NCBI RefSeq assembly: GCF_002632755.1
Contig: NZ_NJAK01000001.1
Span: 186,001-250,000, forward strand
Length of the DNA: 64,000 nucleotides
Direction of reading: 5' to 3'
Origin: Xenorhabdus ishibashii
GTDB lineage: Bacteria; Pseudomonadota; Gammaproteobacteria; Enterobacterales; Enterobacteriaceae
The translations under genes and the position numbers were made by a program. Under the pieces are notes generated by a model. The model searched no databases and was not told the origin of the DNA. It was given only the letters and a program-made list of their open reading frames with translations. Positions 57,549-64,000 of this stretch are shown here, piece after piece (position 1 is the first letter of the stretch; each line of letters opens with the position of its first letter).

Positions 57549-58253
57549 TTATATGGACGATAATGTTTGGTATTGAGGCTCGGTGATACCACCATAATCA
57601 TTAATGGCTCTCCAGATAATGCGATTACCGGAGTTTACAGGTAACGACCATTGTCGACTGCTGAAGGGTGCCACCATGCCAGCTTCCGGTATTGCATCTT
57701 TTCCAAGTTTGATGTCATAAAAGGAGACATAAAAAGGTGTTGGATTTTGCACCACCAATTGCCCTGCTTGCCGAGAAAAAATAAGTTGTTGATAAGCTTT
57801 TGCTGCAAGTTGCTCTGTCAATCCTTCTGGACGATAAAAGAGTTTTATCCGGTTTTTCAGCGAGATCAGCAAACGATTTGATTCATCATTTTTCAAAGCA
57901 GGAATAGCCTTAACGTTAAGCCAAAAGATAGATTCACGATCTTGTAGCAATGTATTATCCAATAGAATAATTCGCAGACGATTCTCCTGTTCACCATCCA
58001 GACGAAATAAAGGTGGTGTGACTAAAAATGGCGCTTTTTGACCCGAAGATCCAACCGCTGGAGTAAATATATCTACCCAAGACTGAATGAGGTATACATC
58101 ATCTTTGCTATCATTGATGACAGAAATAGCGACTTCACGTTGCGAGGCTTCATAGATCACTCTGGTACTACTCAGTGCTATTCCAGCATAGGCAGGGGGG
58201 GTAAGGAAAACAGGCAGAAAAAATAATAGCCCGACCCAAAAATGTTTCGACAT
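57549..58253 (-). CDS. Periplasmic fimbrial chaperone
   Basis: PapD-like two-Ig-domain chaperone (234 aa) that completes pilin folds by strand donation. It has a signal peptide (MSKHFWVGLLFFLP..., cut after AYA), then ALSSTRVIYEASQREVAISVIN with the anchor Arg, the FLVTPPLFRL and NRLRIIL strands with alternating hydrophobics, FWLNVKAIP and the second conserved basic residue in LKNRIKLFYRP. ATG 58253 is preferred over the longer frame, as it sits at the start of the signal peptide with AGGGAT upstream. Confidence 0.94.
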   Translation of the reverse strand: MSKHFWVGLLFFLPVFLTPPAYAGIALSSTRVIYEASQREVAISVINDSKDDVYLIQSWVDIFTPAVGSSGQKAPFLVTPPLFRLDGEQENRLRIILLDNTLLQDRESIFWLNVKAIPALKNDESNRLLISLKNRIKLFYRPEGLTEQLAAKAYQQLIFSRQAGQLVVQNPTPFYVSFYDIKLGKDAIPEAGMVAPFSSRQWSLPVNSGNRIIWRAINDYGGITEPQYQTLSSI

Positions 58254-58362
58254 AATAATTCTATCCCTACATGAATTCAAAATAAGGAATATTCCCACCA
58301 AATGCAGTGGGAATATCACAGATATAATCAAAAAAAGAAAATGGGAATGTAAGGAGTTAGAA

Positions 58363-58908
58363 TTAGTCGTATTCTACTGTGAATGCGGCTCTCGCCTGAA
58401 CCTGGCCAGAGGTAATATTATTTTTATCTTTTGTTGCTACATATTTAGCAATAAATTGCAATTCTTTAGAAGTGTCTTTAGTAGTTAAAGTCTCCACTGT
58501 CACAGGTGAGCCTCCTATTACGATTTGCTCCCCTGATTTCTTATAAATACCAATACCAACACCCTTTGCGGAAGACCCCGAAGCAATATTTTCTAATACC
58601 TTGTTATTATCACGATCTTGCGTACCAGTAAATTTAATCTTTACTGAAGAATCACCCGATGACTCACAATCACTCAGCTTAATTTTAAAAGGCGTATCAC
58701 CGTTAACATCACCTGCTCTTGTAAAATCGCCCACACCAACATCAGCCATCATAACATTACCCTCCTCCCCAGCTACAGCAGTAGAACATGTTCCTTTAGT
58801 CACTTTACCGGTAAAAGTAATACTGCCATTGTTATTAATAGCAAATGCAGAAACAATCATAGAGCTCCAAATTGCCACGACAATAGCTGATTTTACTAAT
58901 AACTTCAT
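58363..58908 (-). CDS. Major fimbrial subunit (type 1-like pilin)
   Basis: First gene of the fimbrial operon, 181 aa, so probably the main shaft subunit. It has a signal peptide (cut after AFA, about residue 23), the N-terminal donor strand NGSITFTGKVTKGTC, a disulphide pair Cys41-Cys81 at the usual spacing, and a C-terminal beta strand ending in AFTVEYD with the penultimate Tyr that chaperones recognise. Similar to enteric FimA/SmfA types. The four-gene set pilin-chaperone-usher-adhesin is minimal; no recombinase or regulator gene is present. Confidence 0.92.
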   Translation of the reverse strand: MKLLVKSAIVVAIWSSMIVSAFAINNNGSITFTGKVTKGTCSTAVAGEEGNVMMADVGVGDFTRAGDVNGDTPFKIKLSDCESSGDSSVKIKFTGTQDRDNNKVLENIASGSSAKGVGIGIYKKSGEQIVIGGSPVTVETLTTKDTSKELQFIAKYVATKDKNNITSGQVQARAAFTVEYD

Positions 58909-59816
58909 TTAATTATTCCATTTATATTATGTGTGTAAAACCCATCGAAATGCACATGCCTTTCGATTAAAATCCTATAAAAATTAATAAATTAAAAGCC
59001 AAAAACCTCATTCATTCCATTTCAGAATTTAATAAATATAATCCTTTAAATCAGGGGATTCTTAACAAAGATATTTTTAGTGATTAAAAGAGAAATGGAG
59101 ATGTATTTATTTCCATATACATTTATTTCCATATATATTTCAGCCCAAATACTGGTCTGATAATTTTTATTCTTCCCGTCAACTCATGTGATTTATATGT
59201 ATAAAAATTACAAAATTCGCTTTTTTGATTAAAAAACACCCACCACGTTATGATCTCCCTGTTTCATTTTATTATAAAAGATTTCACTTATAACAAGATA
59301 TTATATGAACAAGAACAATAAAATCACTATTTTCGAAGGAGCAAAGATACACTAACTCATTTTATCATTAAAATTGTTATTAACTATTTATTAGAAACAA
59401 TTGATAGATAAAAACTATTGAAATACTTATTTCGATCGCTACATACTGTCAATGAGTTAAAAATTGTGATTTTTAGTTCAAATAGCAAACAGATTATGGG
59501 ATTTAAAATTCATTTGAATATCATGCAAAAATGGGTTTTCGGCTTTAAGCACGATATTTTTCTAAGCGTTTTACTATGTTAAAAGTTATATTTTCAATAT
59601 AAAAAAGTTATGATTTAGTTAACATTTAGACTTATAAATAACACACAATGGTTATTATTTTATTGGTGATATGAATTTTAAATTCATCTGAAAAAATGCC
59701 ACTACATATTCATTTAATAAATAATTCAAGGATTGTACAATCAATTTTTTATATCTTCTATTATTGACGTGGGAGAAATTGGAGAATAGCCCATATGAGT
59801 AATAAACAACAATAAA
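58909..59816. other. AT-rich non-coding region upstream of the fimbrial operon
   Basis: About 900 bases with no convincing gene on either strand; very AT-rich throughout. It carries the promoter of the fimbrial operon and the region beyond the glycosyltransferase stop. A 16-bp unit is repeated twice in tandem at 59105-59135. I found no long inverted repeat of the fim-switch kind and no RNA gene. Confidence 0.6.
59105..59135. repeat. Tandem duplication of a 16-bp unit
   Basis: ATTTATTTCCATATA occurs at 59105-59119 and again at 59121-59135, one base apart. It lies about 200 bases upstream of the major pilin start, within reach of promoter-level effects. Confidence 0.75.
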
Positions 59817-60827
59817 TTATTTTTTTCGGAGCAGCCCCTTATAACTCGATTTTAAGTTAAAAGGGCTTTCAGAAGGATAAATTTTAATAGCTACTTCTCT
59901 TCCAGTTTTCTCATCAATTATAGTTCTAGCAGGCAATTCTCCCCATTTTGCCCTTGCATCAACAATATTAAACATAACTTCACCTTCTTTCTCTATCCTT
60001 AAATGTGCTGGAGGAATGACTGTATTTTCATTTTCCATACGAGGTCTTTTGGCAGCACTGGGACCTCTTTCTTCTAGATCAATCCAATCGGAATAAAGCC
60101 CAGGCCCCATCGCCCATATCGTTTCAGATCTGCGCGAATCTGGATCTTTTCTCCAATTTTCCCATCCTTTTGATACTCCTACATGCAGTATATGCAATCT
60201 GTTTTCCATCTTTATCAATAACGCTATTATTTTTCTTGATTTAGCAGGAGCAGCAACAATGGCATTGCCAAAATTCTCTATTGTCCAGTTAGCTCCTGAG
60301 ACATCACCAAAAGCAATCTCGTCCGAGATTTCAATATTTCCAAATATCGCTTTTCTTTCCAAAATTTGATCTATGTTATGAGATCTATCATCTGATAAAA
60401 ACTTGGGAAAAGAACTGGCAAGCTCTACATCAACATCAAGATAAATTCCCCCTTGTGCAAAAAGGATAACTAAACGCGCAATATCACTTGCTGATGCGTA
60501 ATTATGATAAAATCCGTTTAGTTGTCGATGATACACCGAATGTAAACACCTAATTTTTTCTTTATCCATATAACCATTTAAAGAAAAGAATGCTTTATCT
60601 ATATCTTTGGAATCATGAAAATGATATCCTGTTTTAAATAATTGGTTAATATCCACATCTATTTCTTTTAGAGAATATATCGTTTTGAAAAATAAATCAT
60701 TTTTAGGCCCCCACAAATGAATCTCAAAATTTGGATTTTCAGCCTTAACATTAATAATATTTCTTAAAAAATCCTCCGGAATTTCACTTCCTGCCCAAAA
60801 GTAATGTATTTTTTTAGGAATATTCAT
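59817..60827 (-). CDS. TcdA/TcdB-like glycosyltransferase, putative effector
   Basis: Predicted 336-residue GT-A-fold glycosyltransferase. The N-terminus IPKKIHYFWAGSEIP, the segment SASDIAR (114-118, with the Arg that follows Ser-Asp in clostridial toxins) and the metal-binding DXD (Asp131-Val-Asp133 in GGIYLDVDVE) define the glycosyltransferase family found in large clostridial cytotoxins, in PaTox of Photorhabdus and in several effector proteins. No signal peptide or membrane segment. A basic patch, KRPR (260-263), resembles a nuclear localisation signal. It stands alone on the minus strand, about 375 bases beyond flhA and far from the fimbrial genes. Host target and export route are not shown by the sequence. 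Confidence 0.85.
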   Translation of the reverse strand: MNIPKKIHYFWAGSEIPEDFLRNIINVKAENPNFEIHLWGPKNDLFFKTIYSLKEIDVDINQLFKTGYHFHDSKDIDKAFFSLNGYMDKEKIRCLHSVYHRQLNGFYHNYASASDIARLVILFAQGGIYLDVDVELASSFPKFLSDDRSHNIDQILERKAIFGNIEISDEIAFGDVSGANWTIENFGNAIVAAPAKSRKIIALLIKMENRLHILHVGVSKGWENWRKDPDSRRSETIWAMGPGLYSDWIDLEERGPSAAKRPRMENENTVIPPAHLRIEKEGEVMFNIVDARAKWGELPARTIIDEKTGREVAIKIYPSESPFNLKSSYKGLLRKK

Positions 60828-61201
60828 TTTCTTTTCTCCAAATATTTTCTATTAAATGGACTTCTGTTTCATATTATTTTTTCTTTAGCAATGAATTTTA
60901 TAAGGTAGTATTTACAGCTCATTACTGCAATATATAAACGATGACGATAGCGATGTAAAGAAGAAAAAAATAAAGGCACACTATCAAAAAGGTGTTTTAT
61001 TATGAAATATCCCCCCCCTGATAAAAGAGGTTTTTCGATGCACTAAATAGCATTTCATAATAGTAATACTCTCATTTTTTATATTATTTCAATGCATTAT
61101 ATGATGAGCGCTTTGGGGGGATTTTCACATACACGATAAGTGACAGATAAAGACTGACAAACCTTATCAAAATAATAAGGTTTGTCACAAGACAGTTGAA
61201 G
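60828..61201. other. Gap between flhA and the glycosyltransferase gene
   Basis: About 370 AT-rich bases where flhE would be expected in other enterics. A 10-bp inverted repeat (ATTATGAAAT at 60999-61008, ATTTCATAAT at 61052-61061) flanks a C-run. The flhA terminator lies at its right edge. No ORF related to FlhE was seen. Confidence 0.6.
61155..61187. terminator. Terminator of flhBA
   Basis: TGACAAACCTTAT and ATAAGGTTTGTCA form a perfect 13-bp stem around a 7-base loop, 15 bases past the flhA stop codon. Confidence 0.78.
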
Positions 61202-63304
61202 TTACCTCGCACCACCAATCGTTGCCGTCATTCTGATTTGACGATTGTCAGTGATTTCGAGGTTGGACAGCACAACCAACCGAGGCAGTACACGACGCAA
61301 GAAACGAGACAACAGTGGACGAAGTGCATGGTTGACCAATAATACCGGTGGCGCTCCAAGCATTTCTTGACGCTCCAATGCTTCTGCTGCCTGACGTTCC
61401 AAACTTTCTGCCAAACCTGGTTCCAATCCGCCGCCATTTTGCAGTGCTTGCAGCAGTAATCTTTCCAAACCGGTATCTAATCCAATAACTTTGATTTCGT
61501 CTGCACCTGGGAACCATTGCTGGGCTATCGCCCTGCCAAGCGCGATTCGGATCATGGCAGTCAATTCATAAGGATCTTTCTGTACCGGAGCATGTTCTGC
61601 CAGTGTTTCAATAATAGTGCGCATATCGCGGATCGGCACTTGTTCCGCCAGTAAGTTTTGCAGGACTTTATGCAACGTTGTCAGGCTCACAACATCAGGA
61701 ATGAAATCTTCTGTCAGTTTCGGCATTTCCTGGCTAACACGCTCAAACAATTGTTGCGCTTCCTGTCTTCCAAACAGCTCACTAGAATGCTGGGATAGCA
61801 AATGGTTTAGGTGAGTTGCCACAACCGTACTGGCCGCCACAACAGTATAACCTTGCACCTGCGCTTGTTCTTTTAGGCTGTCATCAATCCAGACAGCAGC
61901 CAGACCAAAGGCGGGATCTGTCGTCAAGTCACCTTGCAGTTCACCTATAGCGCCACCCGGATTAATCGCCAACCAACGTCCCGGATGTGCTTCGCCACGC
62001 CCAATTTCTACACCTTTCATCATGATACGGTAGCTGGCTGGTGCCAATTCAAGGTTGTCACGAATATGCACGACCGGTGGCAGATATCCCACTTCTTGCG
62101 CAAATTTTTTACGAATACCACTAATACGGCCAAGCAATTCACCGTTTTGGCGGAAATCCACCATTGGGATCAAACGATAGCCCACTTCCATTCCCAGTGG
62201 ATCTTCCAATTGCACATCAGACCATGAAGCTTCAGCAGTTTGTTGTTGTTCTTCTACCGCTTTCATTTCTTCATGTTGCATTACCAACGGATTTTTGTCT
62301 TTACGTAATAGAAAATACCCCCCTCCGGCCAAGGCCGCCGTGAATAACAGAAAGACGAAATTAGGCATTCCCGGCACCAATCCAAGCAGACCAAGGACAC
62401 CCGCACTCAACATCATTACTTTAGGGTTGTTGAAAAGCTGGGTCACCATTTGCTGGCCAACATCTTCGTCCGTCGCTACGCGAGTTACGATAACACCTGC
62501 CGCCGTGGAGATGATTAATGCCGGCAACTGGGCAACCAATCCATCACCGATGGTCAGCAAGGTATAGGCTTCCGCTGCATCACCTAAGGATAAATTGTGT
62601 TGAGCAACACCAACGATTAAGCCACCAATGATGTTAATTACCAATATCATCAATCCGGCAATCGCATCGCCACGTACGAATTTACTCGCACCGTCCATTG
62701 AACCGTAGAAATCCGCTTCTTGTGTAACCTCTGCACGACGCTTTTTAGCTTCATCTTCGCCAATCAACCCAGCGTTCAAATCAGCATCAATCGCCATCTG
62801 TTTACCAGGCATTCCATCCAATACAAAACGCGCACCGACTTCTGCAATACGTCCTGCACCTTTAGTAATGACCATAAAGTTAATCAGGATCAAGATGACG
62901 AAAACCACGATACCAATGGCAAAATTACCGCCAACAAGGAAATGGCCAAAAGCTTCCACAACTTGCCCTGCTGCGGCAGATCCCGTGTGTCCTTCCATCA
63001 GGATAATTCGCGTGGAAGCGACGTTAAGTGACAGGCGTAATAAGGTTGAGAACAGCAAAATTGTCGGAAATGCAGCAAAATCTAGTGTCCTGCGGGTGAA
63101 CATTGCCACCAGCAAAACCATGATCGAAAGCGCGATGTTGAAAGTGAATAGCAGATCAAGCAGAAATGGTGGCAGTGGCAATACCATCATCGACAAGATC
63201 ATGAGGATCAGTACAGGCCCTGCAAGCATTTGCCACTGGGAGCCTTTCATATTTCCCGGAAAACGATTTCCCGATAAACGAAACAATGAGGCCAGATTAG
63301 CCAT
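61202..63304 (-). CDS. flhA: Flagellar export-gate protein FlhA
   Basis: Large export-gate protein: eight membrane helices, then a cytoplasmic domain forming the nonameric ring that docks chaperone-substrate complexes. The product (700 aa; E. coli 692) shows the FHIPEP landmarks: SLNVASTRIILMEGHTGSAAAG, GKQMAIDADLNAGLIGEDEAKKRR, SMDGASKFVRGDAIAG and the ending LSNLEITDNRQIRMTATIGGAR. ATG 63304 overlaps flhB by 8 bases and gives MANLASLFRL, as in E. coli; a frame opening at 63325 lies inside flhB. Confidence 0.97.
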   Translation of the reverse strand: MANLASLFRLSGNRFPGNMKGSQWQMLAGPVLILMILSMMVLPLPPFLLDLLFTFNIALSIMVLLVAMFTRRTLDFAAFPTILLFSTLLRLSLNVASTRIILMEGHTGSAAAGQVVEAFGHFLVGGNFAIGIVVFVILILINFMVITKGAGRIAEVGARFVLDGMPGKQMAIDADLNAGLIGEDEAKKRRAEVTQEADFYGSMDGASKFVRGDAIAGLMILVINIIGGLIVGVAQHNLSLGDAAEAYTLLTIGDGLVAQLPALIISTAAGVIVTRVATDEDVGQQMVTQLFNNPKVMMLSAGVLGLLGLVPGMPNFVFLLFTAALAGGGYFLLRKDKNPLVMQHEEMKAVEEQQQTAEASWSDVQLEDPLGMEVGYRLIPMVDFRQNGELLGRISGIRKKFAQEVGYLPPVVHIRDNLELAPASYRIMMKGVEIGRGEAHPGRWLAINPGGAIGELQGDLTTDPAFGLAAVWIDDSLKEQAQVQGYTVVAASTVVATHLNHLLSQHSSELFGRQEAQQLFERVSQEMPKLTEDFIPDVVSLTTLHKVLQNLLAEQVPIRDMRTIIETLAEHAPVQKDPYELTAMIRIALGRAIAQQWFPGADEIKVIGLDTGLERLLLQALQNGGGLEPGLAESLERQAAEALERQEMLGAPPVLLVNHALRPLLSRFLRRVLPRLVVLSNLEITDNRQIRMTATIGGAR

Positions 63305-64000
63305 GACGATTATTTTCTCCAGCAAAATCCAGTGCTGGTGGCACTGGCAGATTTTCAGGTTTTTTCGGTTTCAGGCCACCTTCCTGTTTCCAACGTTTCA
63401 ATTGGTAAACCCAGGCAAGCACTTCTGCGACGGCAGCATAGAGCGCCGCAGGAATAACCCCACCTACCTCAGCATGGCGAAACAACGCCCGTGCCAAGGG
63501 GGGAGCTTCCAGTAATGGAATACGATTTTCCACACCCATTTCTTTAATGCGCAAGGCAATGAGACCCGCCCCTTTTGCCAATACTTTGGGGGCGCTCATT
63601 TTTTTGCTGTCATACTGCAAGGCAACGGCGTAATGAGTCGGGTTGGTGACAATAACATCCGCTTTCGGTACGTCTGCCATCATGCGCTTACGCGCAGCCG
63701 CTCGCTGCTGTTGACGAATTCTTGCCTTTACATGTGGGTCCCCTTCTTGCTCCTTAAATTCATCCTTGATCTCCTGACGGGTCATTCTCAATTTTTTCAA
63801 GTGGCTGCGGATCTGATAAAACACATCAAACGCCACCATGGGTATCAACATAAATAAGACAATATAACTGGCAAAAATTAGCATCATCATGGCATCGCTC
63901 AAGGCTATCAGCGGGTGCTGAGCAGTCAGATTGAGCATAGTTGGCCAATTAAGCCAGATAAACAAGGCCGCACCACCTCCCACCAGCGATGCCTTCAAGA
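63297..64000 (-). CDS. flhB: Flagellar export switch protein FlhB, N-terminus cut by the window edge
   Basis: Gate protein whose self-cleavage sets substrate class. The 234 visible residues contain the last membrane helices (LSDAMMMLIFASYIVLFMLIP), the linker with SHLKKLRMTRQEIKDEFKEQEGDPHVKARIRQQQR, and the self-cleaving NPTH motif in VIVTNPTHYAVALQY. The frame runs off the end of the window, so about 150 N-terminal residues are missing. It is upstream of, and overlaps, flhA. Confidence 0.96.
   Translation of the reverse strand, partial: LKASLVGGGAALFIWLNWPTMLNLTAQHPLIALSDAMMMLIFASYIVLFMLIPMVAFDVFYQIRSHLKKLRMTRQEIKDEFKEQEGDPHVKARIRQQQRAAARKRMMADVPKADVIVTNPTHYAVALQYDSKKMSAPKVLAKGAGLIALRIKEMGVENRIPLLEAPPLARALFRHAEVGGVIPAALYAAVAEVLAWVYQLKRWKQEGGLKPKKPENLPVPPALDFAGENNRHG

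Noticed and set aside
60999..61061. Inverted repeat ATTATGAAAT/ATTTCATAAT considered as insertion-sequence ends
   Set aside because: Only 43 bases lie between the arms, no transposase and no target duplication were seen.

Overview
The window looks like chromosome from an insect-pathogenic member of the Morganellaceae, most likely Xenorhabdus (Photorhabdus is the alternative). The grounds are enteric-type flagellar and put genes that follow the E. coli proteins almost motif by motif, moderate-to-low GC, and an NRPS, a microcin exporter, chaperone-usher fimbriae and a TcdA/TcdB-like glycosyltransferase beside or inside the flagellar locus. Genus is an inference.

Layout. 1-573: the end of an unrecognised gene, then a small phage-like ORF broken by an in-frame TGA. 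574-6556: divergent putP and putA, with GTTGCA operators of the PutA type between them. 6740-24333: fliZ, fliA and fliC (minus), fliD-fliS-fliT (plus), fliE (minus), and the compact operon fliFGHIJKLMNOPQR (plus). 24334-41900: accessory island 1. It holds an 11.6-kb single-protein NRPS (plus), a convergent SDR oxidoreductase, a small peptide gene with a microcin-type leader, and CvaB-like and CvaA-like exporter genes preceded by a small membrane ORF (all minus). 42005-53857: flgL, flgK, flgJ to flgB (minus), then flgA, flgM, flgN (plus). 53943-61150: accessory island 2, with a four-gene fimbrial operon and a DXD glycosyltransferase (minus). 61202-64000: flhA and the 3' part of flhB (minus); no flhE follows flhA.

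How the genes work together. The flagellar regulon shows its usual hierarchy: FliA (sigma-28), its anti-sigma factor FlgM, and sigma-28 promoters (TAAA-N15-GCCGATAA type) read directly before fliC, fliD, flgK and flgM. A further match lies in an unusually long gap between fliI and fliJ. Export gate (FlhAB, FliPQR, FliO), ATPase (FliHIJ), C-ring (FliGMN), basal body, hook, junction proteins, cap and filament are all present. The motor genes and flhDC are not in the window.

Most worth a second look: (i) an apparently undescribed microcin-V-type system whose predicted core peptide is 58 residues, acidic and cysteine-free; (ii) an NRPS ending in C/E-T, where the adenylation domain seems to have been removed cleanly and no thioesterase is present; (iii) a clostridial-toxin-like glycosyltransferase next to flhA, a candidate effector.
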